A DNA stretch of 64,000 bases from Ancylostoma caninum. Lineage: Eukaryota; Nematoda; Chromadorea; Rhabditida; Ancylostomatidae. Location: positions 434,001 through 498,000 of the forward strand of contig JBAJFG010000287.1 in assembly GCA_037903475.1 (NCBI GenBank), read 5' to 3'. Shown in pieces: positions 22,999-32,954 of this stretch. The notes beneath the pieces are model-generated. The model worked only from the letters and a program-made list of their open reading frames with translations, did no database searches and had not been told where the DNA came from. Made by a program: the position numbers and the translations under genes. Each line of letters opens with the position of its first letter. Position 1 is the first letter of the stretch.

Positions 22999-23408
22999 CA
23001 CTGGTTGACATCTGCGAAGACTATTTGAGGTTGATTTAACAGTGATCCTCTCAAGATTTTTCTGTTAGCCTGGCTCCTTCAATCAGCTCTGTTTGAGAGG
23101 GATAGGTGCTGATGAAGTTTTTATAAGTTTAATTAAAGGTGTTCGGTTTAATGTTGTTCATTGCACTTTCAGAATTCTGAAACATTCCGGCTGGTTTCAG
23201 TGCAGCCAATTCTCCAAGCCGGAATATTTCGGAATTTCGAGGGAGCAATGACTTACATTGAAACCATGCACCTGTGACTGACGTCATGGAATCGTCAGCA
23301 GCTCTCTCTTTTGAGCAAAGCTGATAGAAGGAGCCAGGCTGTCGGAAGCATACCTAGAGGACCACTGCTGAATCAACCTCATATAGTCTTCGCAGATGTT
23401 AACCAGTG
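22999..23408. mobile_element. 410-bp inverted-repeat element with CACTGG ends
   Basis: Left end CACTGGTTGACATCTGCGAA and right end its near-complement. The arms pair over about 100 bp (shared ACATCTGCGAAGACTAT, GAGGTTGATT, CAGTG.TCCTCT, AGCCTGGCTCCTTC, ATCAGCT). CT flanks both ends as a possible 2-bp target duplication. CACTG termini with a 2-bp duplication resemble CACTA/CMC-type elements, but this is inference. A smaller internal hairpin (CATTCCGGCT ... AGCCGGAAT) lies near 23183-23226. No coding sequence. Confidence 0.65.
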
Positions 23409-24254
23409 CTCAACGCATCCACATTTTCTAGCGTATACGGGTTCTTTTGCACCAAGGGACCAATGGTGGCCAGATACCAATGATAGACGTCATTTAGCGA
23501 AACGTTACCAAATTACAGATTTCGACTTCTCCGAAAAATATCTCAGAAGACAGGAGTCCCATGAAATGGGATGACCTCAACTTGTTTCTATCTCATATGA
23601 GTATCTATGATTCTAGCGTGTGGTCTCGTGGTCGGATCTGTTTTGGAAGGGAAAAGCACGATGATGCTCATTACATAGAGAAAATGAGAAATACGCGTCA
23701 AAATGTGACGACGACAAAGATCAACCGGGACCTAAAAACACCGCTGATCCTAATCCACTCACGGGATTAGCAAGCGGAACAGAGAGAGAATGCGCATTTA
23801 GAACGCACTAATGCTCTGCAGCATGTGAAAATACCAGCGAATAATGGGGTATGAAGATGCTGACCCTGCACTGCTCTCTCACGGAGGAGGAGCAATTCGC
23901 GCCTATAAATAGCACACTTCATCGAGAATGAGGTGCAGAAGAAGGCCAGAACCATCTGAAGAGTGCATGAAAACTCTTATTTCCCCTGCTAGGCTGCAGA
24001 TGAGTGCTTTGACGCAACTTGTGCTAGAACTACGTATATGGCTGGACGACCATGACGACGTCGTTATGTGGGCTCTTACGTGCCTAAGCAATTAAACCCA
24101 ACGGCATGGCATCGAAGTTTACATTCAGTTTGTGGAGCACTGGTAGCCCACCATGACCAGGTTTGTACCCTGGGATTGACCTCGCCGTAACTGGACCAAA
24201 ATTAACTGTGGCAAAAAATGTTAGCTTCAGTGCTAAACAATTGATAACAATTAT
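23409..24254. other. Intergenic, nothing recognised
   Basis: No coding or repeat signal beyond chance open frames. Confidence 0.4.
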
Positions 24255-24380
24255 TTAAAAATAAATAACAAAAATGATTAACTGAAAAATTGATATGAGA
24301 TTTCCATTTGTCTTGCGAAGTAATTTCAAAAAATCGGCGATTTATTGCTGGGCAGGGGGAGGAGGCGTCCCCCGACGCTG
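24255..24380 (-). mobile_element. hAT-like MITE, family 1 (fragment)
   Basis: The core AAAAATAAATAACAAAAATG through GCGAAGTAATTTCAAAAAAT and a G-run aligns with the right half of the intact copy near 32095-32220. The terminal repeats are lost. Confidence 0.55.
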
Positions 24381-26187
24381 CTACAAGGCTAAACTTGGGC
24401 AATTTTTACACGCGGTAACGGAGATCCCGGTCATCATTGTTTGCACTGACATAGCCATGAATGACGTATTAGGTAATTTTGAACTGAAATATTTGATTTC
24501 GAAACTACCGGAAAGTCGAAATCTTAAACAAAAGAGAGCAACACAGCCATGACGGGAAGATGTGAGGGGTTATATTGCTTTCTTCTCGAATACTCAAATT
24601 GGTTCCCGAATCACCATTTAAATTGGGGAGTTGATTTCGTATACACAGTTGAAACTCTCATGGGGAATTGGTCTTTAGCAGCCACGATCACGAAGAATTC
24701 TCTTACTACGAAATGTTCGCAGTAGTTAACGAAGTTATTGTATTTTGCAGAATGCTAGAACAGTGACGCCGTTGTCCCCGCCATGCTCAAAGACGTAGTG
24801 CAGAAATTCTGAAGCATTAATATTTACGTAGCCTGGAGCATCGTCTGCACTAAATATTCTAGAGCCGGTGATGAGCAAACCTTGGAAATAACTGACGTTC
24901 TCGAACAGAGCCTTGGAACTATTGGACCGAGAAGAGCCTCTGCAGGACTTGTGCAGCTAGCGCTGCTACTCAATCCTTGCAGAAAATATGCTTCGAAATG
25001 GGATTAGTGCCCGGAGTGGAGGACATTGTTGCTGTCGCGAATTTCGCCTTGAACAGCATTTTTGTTTATAATCTTCCACAGCCAAACATGTCCTCTGATG
25101 TATTTTCGAGGTGTCAGCCTTAAAAATGTGGGGAAAATAATTCATTCTGTCCGATGCACGGGAGTAGCGTGAGGGCTGGTTGGAACAAAATGTTCTTGAT
25201 TGAAAAAAAAAACAAAGAAGCCTCACGTCAAAATTCAACTGGCCATGCTATATAACCTGATGTATGGTGCAATGAGTACACTTTCTTTTCAGTTGAACAA
25301 AGTTTGCAAATTTTGTGCTAGACACTATTTTAGAGAAACGGTGCTGAAGCAGGAAGTCACACGCACTTATACGAAATTATCCATTTGCAGAAGATCTCCT
25401 ATGAAGAGCTGTCAGCCTAGCACGTGCATCCACAACGAAAATACCGAGCGAGAACCGGAGGCCGTAAACGCGTGCGTCTGAGATGCGTCAAGGATGCTAC
25501 TGGGAGAGTCCTTAATCATACAGACGGACGCACGTGAAGCGCGCGCATCGAGTTTAAATTGTTCTTGAACGGTCATGCCGATGTTTTGGGCAAACGTTGT
25601 ATTTTCAGTCGGAGTGAAGATGACGCTATGATGGTCTTTATGAAAAAATTCTCTGCAGATATATGTGTGCGTGTGACGCGCGACTTTCGCAAACGTATGC
25701 TATGAATATTCCTTTATTCGATCCTAAGTATACAATCTAGCGTGATTGCGGGTGAGAAGCCTCCGTCAAGCGGTTGAAGTGTCTCATTTTCTCCGGGATT
25801 TCCCTCATTCCACGACAAGTGACAATTTCCAGAATTTTTCCGCAGCAAAATTTCAGCTCTCGCAAAATGGTGAAACCCAAAAAAAAAAAAACTTAGTGGT
25901 TTAAGCGATGACATATAGGCTGATACTCGCTGGTTGAAGAAGTCCACCCAAGCCCGACATTCAAATAACTCTGAGGCAATGAAACATGGAGTAATCATGC
26001 ATTCGTCATCATAGCAACTACCTTACCACCATATGTATGTCAAGCAGCTGCGAGACTTCGTTACCCAATAAGTAGGGTAGACTGGGCTCGGGAACTTCCG
26101 ACACTGTTCTCTCTTTGTGATATCAATCACTGGGGTTTTCTCTCTGGGAAAAGTCTGTTCAGAGATGAGATGCAAGGGTGGTACAGT
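24381..26187. other. Intergenic, nothing recognised
   Basis: Open frames here (for example minus 24966-25238 and plus 25200-25481) show no domain and no splice support. Confidence 0.4.
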
Positions 26188-26416
26188 CTGCCCGAAACGA
26201 CGAGTCCGCCCACGCACGCAGGGAACGAGAACTTGCCACGTTTGCCAGCACTCCACGTCATCATCTCTAATCTGCGCGTCACGTTTCATCGTTACCTTTG
26301 CGGTATCGACCAGTGATTGGGCTGTGACGTAGACGATGTAGCAGCTAACAGCATACGACCTAGCCGCGCCGCCCCTCGGTCCCCGCGTGCGTGGGCGGAC
26401 TCGTCGTTTCGGACAG
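26188..26416. mobile_element. 229-bp MITE with about 40-bp GC-rich terminal inverted repeats
   Basis: Left end CTGCCCGAAACGACGAGTCC, continuing through GCCCACGCACGCAGGGA. The right end is its reverse complement with a few mismatches (GTGCGTGGGCGGACTCGTCG then TTTCGGACAG). The termini are GC-rich and the core is of ordinary composition. No target duplication could be fixed. Long open frames on both strands across it are caused by the inverted repeat and are not genes. Confidence 0.75.
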
Positions 26417-26681
26417 GTTTTACCCTGACCGGGTTGAATCAATTGGAAACTAGAAGAGAAATGAAGCCGGCCACTTCTCATTCCGCTCTTTTCTTCCATC
26501 ACATCATGGAAAACATTGCCCGTAGTAAACCCCCCTAAATGTTGGGTGAGCTCAACTGAAAGTTCAACTCGGAATTCAGCTAGGTCAGCTGGATGTCCGT
26601 TGCCTTCATATGTATTAAGCAGAGTCGGACGCAGAGGGTAGGGGGGGGGGGGGGGCGAATTTTTGAAATTACTTTACAATA

Positions 26682-26974
26682 GTTATTTATTGTAGTCATC
26701 TGTCAGTCCCAAGTCATCTGCTGTTGCGGACAGTTAGCGGTCGCTCTAGTAACAACGTCACTCTAGTGACATCAAAGTGGTGAGCGTTTGGTACAGAAGC
26801 TAGCTTCATGATTGGAAAACAGGCTTAGCGTTTCCTTTGTGTGGTTCTGTAGAGATTTGACCGGTTAGTTAGCTTATCGAGTCGCCAATTTCAGGCTCTG
26901 AAGACAGCGATTTGCCGAAACGTAAGCCGAAATAAACTAGTTGCTAACCTCGCTTGAAGCTTACAAAATCAACT
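26682..26974 (+). mobile_element. 293-bp insert with 16-bp flanking duplication and hammerhead-like motif
   Basis: It interrupts the hAT-like element and is flanked by AAATTACTTTACAATA on both sides (26666-26681 and 26975-26990). A 16-bp duplication, and no inverted repeats, point to target-primed retrotransposition. The interior has no coding frame. A hammerhead-like core lies at 26894-26928. Penelope-like retroelements are known to carry such ribozymes in their terminal regions, so a Penelope-derived or SINE-like unit is the leading guess. The element inserted after its host hAT-like copy. Confidence 0.7.
26894..26928 (+). ncRNA. Hammerhead-ribozyme-like motif
   Basis: GGCT (26894-26897) pairs with AGCC (26925-26928) as stem I. 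CTGAAGA (26898-26904) fits the conserved CUGANGA box. CAGC ... GCCG can form stem II with one mismatch. GAAAC (26917-26921) fits the GAAA box, followed by GTA (26922-26924) as an NUH cleavage triplet. Stem III is minimal, as in dimer-acting hammerheads of Penelope-like elements. The closing G is shared between stem II and the GAAA box, so activity is uncertain. Confidence 0.45.
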
Positions 26975-27196
26975 AAATTACTTTACAATACATATGAAAT
27001 ATCTTGCATTAGTTTATTTCTATTAGTTGATTTTTATTATTATTTTTAATATAATTTTTATTAAATATTTATTGGTATAATTAAGGTTTTTATTAATTTT
27101 GTTTTCTGTCTGGGTTCCCAAAACGGTGGAGACCCCACTTTTTTCTCACGCCCCCCCCCCTCCCGCCCACTTTCTGCGTCTGCCACTGGTATTAAG

Positions 27197-28148
27197 ATAT
27201 GAAGTTGAACTCCGACTTGATAGTGGTATCAACGAAGTTGAGGCAAAAAAAAATGAACTCGGTGTTGAGCAGGTGGTCGACTCTGAGTTGACTGGTCAGA
27301 GAAATGAAGAAATAGCGTTGGCAGCATGGGAGAGGCCGATAAGCACCTCTCGACTTACTCACGTTCAGCTCTGAGTTGACGTGCATAATGGCCGATGAAC
27401 ATGAAGTGCTTCGCGTAAGTGGTTCAATTTTTTTCAAATAGGCTTGTTTTGAAGTGATAACGCCTAGCATCGGTATACTATAAACGGTGGGGAAGAGTTT
27501 GTTGGTTAGTGAGTTGTGTGGTTTGTAAGTTACGAATAAGACGAATCGAAAACGGACGGGGTGTGGTATCAACAAAGTCGCTCGCACTATCAACCGCTAC
27601 TGGGTCCGAGTGCTCTGTGGGTGGAATTCTGCGAAGAGTTCAACTTACCACCACTGGATACTTACGCATTTTTTCAGCAGGGGGCAAAATAGTGGGAAAA
27701 GCAGAAATATCTCGAAATTTGGGAGTTCAATCAATCGGTTTCATTTCGAAAACTCGTCCAACCGCTCAAATCGGCATTGAGTGGTCGGATGAAGGATTAC
27801 TACGGGCCCATAATGTTACACTTTAGAGAAGACACATCTATGGAGGTACAAGTAGAAGACAAGAGAATAAAGTAACAGCAAGGATAAAGTATACTTTAAT
27901 CCATACGTACACGAAACGGTAAGAAATACCAATAAGAGCCATTAGTGTGCTCTTGACGACTTCAACTTCGTGGTAAGATAAAACAAATGCTCGAAAGCAT
28001 GGTAACCATGACCGCTCACAAGCCAGCCCGGTCAGGACTTGCAGCTGATCTTTATTGTCAGGCAGGAGAAGTGTGAGCGAATAATTGCTTGGGGATTCTC
28101 TGCTATTTTCGCCTCCGTTCCAAGTCCTCATCCTCCAAGACAGTGTCC
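27197..28148. other. Intergenic, nothing recognised
   Basis: Plus-strand frames at 27509-27826 and minus-strand at 27192-27593 and 27838-28131 show no recognisable domain. Confidence 0.4.
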
Positions 28149-28325
28149 GACGGCAACTGGGCGCAGCACCAGGTGGTCATTGACCACTAGGACTTAGTAG
28201 CGTCCTGCAGATTCAGGGGCTTAGCACCAATGTCTAGCGCGTAGCCAACCGCTAACCGTCTACTGATGTAAGATACGTACAATTACAAGCAGATTTCGGA
28301 GAGACACGTCTGGAGGATCATCGAA

Positions 28326-29676
28326 CTCAGACACTTGAACCGTGCGAGCGCTCCGAATTCAGGGCTGACCTTGCGAGCGCTGCACCCAAATTTATGGGCG
28401 GGGCCTCTCACCGTGCGAGCGCTGCACCTAATTTTGTGGGCGGAGCCTCTCACCGTGCGAGCGCTCCGAATTCACGACCCACTTCTTGCAAATGATACGG
28501 GAGTAGTGGAATGTACTATTTCTTTTATTCACATTTCTGAGATCGGTGGCTTAGCGGACAGGCCTGCTTTGAGTCCAATCAACGACAGCAGCTAGAAGAT
28601 GGGTTTTCCATTTATGGTTCCCTTTGTGCAATTGTAACCTGTTTTTGCATTGTTAATGAATTTGCCTTCTTTAATTACTTCTTACTTAACTTCTCACCTT
28701 GGGGCTGTAGTTGGGAGTGAACAAAGTATCAAGTATTATATGTGATTCTCCTCAGAAATTCATTCTAAGTCCAGCTGTCATCCGCGCAACATCTATTCTT
28801 TCAATCGGACATAACATCTTTATTTCTACGTTTTGATTGTGGCAAAATCCCACCGATTTTGGGAAGACTTATCTCTGGAAGTACCACCTGCTATACTCGG
28901 AGTGATTTTGCTCAGTGAAGAATTCGAGCCACAATTGCACGCTATATGTAAACCCTGCTTTGCAAGACTTGAAATGCATCTTGCTAAATCCATCTTTAAG
29001 TCTGGGACTACGTCCCGGACCCGACTTACCCTCATCGATATAGGTGAAGGTTCCCTACCTGGACACCATCGGATGTGATGATGGGCTGAGGTACGTCTCA
29101 GCTTATCAGCTTATCGGACCTCTCACAGCAGACTGATCGAGCCTGTATTATTTCGCGCATGGCTCATCCGTTTCACACTGTCATAAGGCTGTGGCATTCG
29201 AGGGAAATGGTTTATGAGGAATTGGAAGAAATAAGAGAAAAAAAAAGAAAAAAAGTGAGTAAGATGCATTTATATTCATTCTCGCACCGTCCGAGCGCAC
29301 GCAGAGTGCGGGCCGTAAAGTCTCTGCAGGTCGCTTCTAGCGGATGGGGGAGCGCTTATGAGATTTACCGTGTTTCACGAGTCGCAAATAGTTCTCGTTT
29401 CGTGCATGACCGATCCAAAGCAGTGACTCGAGGAGCATGGAAAACCGTACGAGCGCTCAGCAATGACCGTGCGAGCGCTCTTCAGTGAACGTACCAGAAG
29501 CGCTAACGGGGAGCGCTCTTACGGTCATTGCTAAGCGCTCGGACGGTCATTGCTGAGCGCTCGGACGGTCACTGCTGAGCGCTCGCACGGTTTCACATCT
29601 GAGACCGTACCACCCGCGCTGGCGAGGAGCGCTCGGACGGTCATTGCAGAGCGCTCGCACGGTTCGAGTGTCTGAG
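28326..29676. mobile_element. 1.35-kb element with GAGCGCTC-rich ends, nested in family 2 copy A
   Basis: Inverted ends CTCAGACACTTGAACCGTGC and its complement (28 bp, one mismatch). The empty site is visible in copy B at about 57043-57050, and comparison implies a 2-3 bp target duplication (AA or GAA). The subterminal zones are packed with GTGCGAGCGCTC (left) and GAGCGCTCGGACGGTCATTG (right, five or so copies at 29505-29660). Such multiple subterminal motifs are typical of transposase binding arrays in CACTA and some other DNA transposons. The core has chance frames (plus 28833-29078 and 29159-29488) without domains. Confidence 0.75.
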
Positions 29677-29835
29677 AAATCGTGGCTGAAGATCACTGTC
29701 CTTCAACCACTTACTCCATCCCTACCCTGTACTCTGGTGCTCTCCAGTGATAATCAGGTGTTGCTCAACCTGTAGGAGACATATCATGTTGGAATTTTGA
29801 CTGTGGATGCGCACTATACTAACAAGTATCCCCCC

Positions 29836-29993
29836 AAAGTGGCACACTTCGTTCTTGAGAAACCGTCTTCGTTTTTGGAAAAACCCGTCAATAATGGTCA
29901 AAAAGTGGTTCTTCACCATTTTTTGACCATTAGTGACGTTTTTTTTCAAAAAACGAAAACGGTTTCTCAAAAACGAAAGATGCCACTTTGGGG
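29836..29993. repeat. Long imperfect hairpin inside hAT-like family 2
   Basis: AAAGTGGCA ... TTGAGAAACCGTCTTCGTTT on the left pairs with AAACGAAAACGGTTTCTCAA ... TGCCACTTT on the right, with an inner TGGTCAAAAA/TTTTTGACCA pair. It is conserved in copy B at about 57203-57355. Transcription would give a hairpin RNA of about 70 bp. Confidence 0.75.
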
Positions 29994-30434
29994 GAGAATT
30001 GATATCATCTAGGCGCATTTCTTGGAGTTGACAGCGTATCGGAACACTTTCTCAAACGAGAGAAATTTCCTGGGAAGGTTCCGGGTTTGAGAAGAAGAAA
30101 ACACGCTCCAATGACAATTTCTTGTATCTGACGGGTTCTATGACAAGTTCAACGAGTTCTAGCGGGATCAAACAGTTCCGTACTGAGATCGGTTTTTCGA
30201 GGATTCTAGCTTGAATTTGAGATGATTTAGGCTGTATCCGCTAAATGGTGCGCATTTCTTGCTGAAACGTCATTCGTCGTCTCACTAACGGTTATTTAAG
30301 CACTTTTTTAGTGCTACCTGCTTTTCCTGAAAGAACCCTAGTATGTAGGTACTTAGTGGCCCATTTCGGAATCTGACTGGACTTGGTACTCCCCAACCGA
30401 CAATGAGCAACTAGTGCTGCGCCCTGGACGGCAA

Positions 30435-30970
30435 GCTAAAAGCTCTGAGATCTGTGCAAAGAGTTTTCATTCGTTCAAATTCTTCGTCCAAGCTCTCTCG
30501 TTAGAAATATGTTTGCTCGCATGGAAAAGTAGGAGATTGTGCTAAAATGGCAGTCGCTCATCAGTTGAAATGGCTTATTTGCATTGACCTCTACATAGTG
30601 CATAGGAAGAGCGGGAATGGCAATGAGAGTGTGTATAAAGGAGCGTACGACCAAAAAAGGGGAGAGTTCCCCTAACGTTACCGCTAGGGCATCACAGAAG
30701 TGAAATGCATGATGGTCAGGGACAAGACGCTAGTCTACGTAATTGACATTTCTATACAGAAAACGCCAGAAGAGGCCTGGATTACGATTAGAAATGCAGG
30801 GATGAACAACGAAAACTCCTTCCTTTCCTATCATTGTGCAGTCTGTCACCATCTATTTAGCTAACATCTCAACTCATTACCTCTTGTCATGCCTTGAAGC
30901 TCCCTAGGATCACTATGAACCACCAGTATGTCCTGAAGTGTTATGAGCGCCACGTGGTGCATCAAATAAG
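30435..30970. other. Intergenic, nothing recognised
   Basis: No coding or repeat signal. Confidence 0.4.

Positions 30971-31023
<53 letters not shown>
30971..31023 (+). repeat. (TAAA)n microsatellite, possible LINE tail
   Basis: About 13 TAAA units. The 100 bp upstream could be a LINE 3' untranslated tail but no reverse-transcriptase sequence is seen. Confidence 0.8.
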
Positions 31024-31025
<2 letters not shown>

Positions 31026-31955
31026 CAAAGCGAAAAAAAGTTTCACGTGTCATCCTACTAGTATTTTTTGGGGAGCAGTCCGGAATTCCTTTCCCAACGA
31101 GGGTACCCCAAAACCTCGCTCTGTGATATCACTACCTGCTGTGGTTCAGCCACAAGATAACCACTTGCCTGCAAGAAATTCATTGATCATGACCACATGG
31201 AAACACCACTGCCGGGATTCTCCCGGTTAGAGCTGGCTTCCTTTCAAAGCGATGAGATCGATGACCTGCTCAGCAGATAGTGTAAGGCTATTTCCACGAT
31301 TGCTCACATATAGTTCGCCTGTTGATAGTGAGTTGTTGCAAGTGTTTTGCAAATTTTGGAACCAAAATTGTTAATATAGGTAGGACTATTGAGTAAATAT
31401 AATACTTGAAATCCATAGACCTTTCTTTCGTGAGAAGGCTTAGGCATGGGGACGTAGATGAGATGACGGCATTATTATTAATAATCAAGTGATAGTCGAT
31501 TGGCAACGACTGACAGAATTGTTATTAATAGACATAAATGTCTGAGAACTTCTTATTTCCTCCCCTCATTAAGCTCACGCCTACGAGAACCCTCGCTTAA
31601 ACAGTCAGCCAGAGGTAGAAAGGAATGAGCTACGAGCCAAAGAGACTTAAAAGATAAAAGGATGTTGTGAAACGCGCGAGTAATTGTCGCCTATGCTGTT
31701 CAAGCATTCTTCTAAGAATCTCCGCTTCCCGAAAGCAGTCTGGAGTAATTAGGGTCGCCTTGAATCCGTAGAGCAAACTGCCCAGAGTGCGAAGTGCGTG
31801 GGTTCGGCAATTTAGGTCTCGTCCTTTTTGTCACTGCCGAGGACATTGCCGTCCGTTCCAGGGCTTGCTCTGTCACATGAAGTTTTAGAAGGACCTCGTG
31901 ACTCCTTGTTGGCTGTTGCACTTTGCCTCCAGCTCAAAGGGTTGCATCAGAATAC
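31024..31955. other. Intergenic, nothing recognised
   Basis: No coding or repeat signal. Confidence 0.4.
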
Positions 31956-31963
31956 GTATACCC

Positions 31964-32238
31964 CAGTGGCGGACGCAGAAATTGGGCGGGAGGGGGGGGG
32001 GGGGCGGGCGTGGGAAAAAGTGGGGTCTCCGCCGTTTTGGGGACACAGACGGAAAATAAAATTAATGAAAACCTTAATTATAATAATAAATAATTAATAA
32101 AAAATATATAGAAAATAATAGTAAAAATAAACTAATAAAAATAAACTAATACAAGATTTTCATATGTATTGTAAAGTAATTTCAAAAATTTGCCGACCCA
32201 TTCTCGGGAGGGGGGCTTCCTCTCTACGTCCGCCACTG
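31964..32238. mobile_element. hAT-like MITE, family 1 (best copy)
   Basis: 275 bp. Ends CAGTGGCGGACGCAG and CTACGTCCGCCACTG. It is flanked by GTATACCC (31956-31963) and GCATACCC (32239-32246), an 8-bp duplication with one mismatch. It has a G-run next to the left end and a G-run near the right end, with an AATAAACTAATA-rich core. Opposite orientation to the 26.6-kb copy. No coding sequence. Confidence 0.88.
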
Positions 32239-32246
32239 GCATACCC

Positions 32247-32954
32247 TATGCTGCACATCATCAGGACTTTCCGGAGCACTTAGGATGGAGGAGCTAAAAA
32301 CAAGAATCTATTGAGAGATCTGAGGTGACATGGCAGCTGCATGAAATGCTTAGAAAAAGTCGAAAAAACCCTGACATCTGGAGTTGCTCCAAGGACAATT
32401 ACCTTGAAACAAAGGAAGCGTCAAATTTATCTTCTCAGCGTAATTGTTCTAATAAATTATCCAGAGCAGTTTTTATAATGAGAGGACTGAAAAAAATGTC
32501 TCTCTCACTACAAAATGCAGATTCAATTAACTGGGTAAGGCAAGTAGGAGAGGTCCGCTATACCGCGAAATCCTGTGGCACCTAGCGATGTTTCTTTATT
32601 TACTTACCCGATTATTTACTTATCCAGCTATCCAATCAATTGTTGCTATTTGTCTAGCAAGAAAAATAACAACAAGACAGTGCCCAAAAGTTCAAAGGAA
32701 CTTTTTGGACGGGATCACCCAGAATAAAGGTGAAACAAGGCCTTGAACCAAATAGGAGTGTTGCTGAAGAGAAGAAGGCGAATTCAGTCACGATTTTTCG
32801 GAAAAAAATTACTTGTTGTCGCGAACCATTATCATATGGGTAGGTGAGCCCTAGTGGTAGGTAGAGACGTGTATAGGAAGGGGCGGCCTGAGAATTCCAT
32901 AGCTGCAAATTTAGAGATAAAATTGCTAAAAATACGAAATTCAATATTAATTGA
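32247..32954. other. Intergenic, nothing recognised
   Basis: No recognised domain or repeat; a 96-codon minus-strand frame (32654-32944) begins with a hydrophobic stretch but lacks other support. Confidence 0.35.

Larger units (their letters stand above)
26620..27188 (+). mobile_element. hAT-like element, family 1, with nested insertion
   Basis: Starts CAGAGTCGGACGCAGAG and ends CTGCGTCTGCCACTG. It is flanked by a perfect 8-bp duplication GTATTAAG (26612-26619 and 27189-27196), the size expected of hAT transposition. After removing the insert at 26682-26974 its length and layout match the intact 275-bp copy at 31964-32238. It is non-autonomous: no transposase. It has a long G-run after the left end and a C-run before the right end. 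Confidence 0.88.
28157..30426 (+). mobile_element. hAT-like element, family 2, copy A (with nested element)
   Basis: Left end CTGGGCGCAGCACCAGGTGG and right end CTAGTGCTGCGCCCTG are inverted repeats of about 22 bp. They are flanked by a perfect 8-bp duplication GACGGCAA (28149-28156 and 30427-30434). Without the nested element (28326-29676) it matches copy B (56888-57783) over its whole length. It contains a long hairpin at about 29836-29993. No transposase is encoded; it is non-autonomous and would depend on a hAT enzyme elsewhere. Confidence 0.9.

Noticed and set aside
26023..26502. 159-codon minus-strand open frame
   Set aside because: It spans both ends of the 229-bp MITE; the shared RVRPRT peptides in both strands come from the inverted repeat.
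28540..28585. A tRNA-like A box (TGGCTTAGCGG) and B-box-like TTTGAGTCC
   Set aside because: The boxes are too close together for a tRNA and sit inside the nested DNA transposon.
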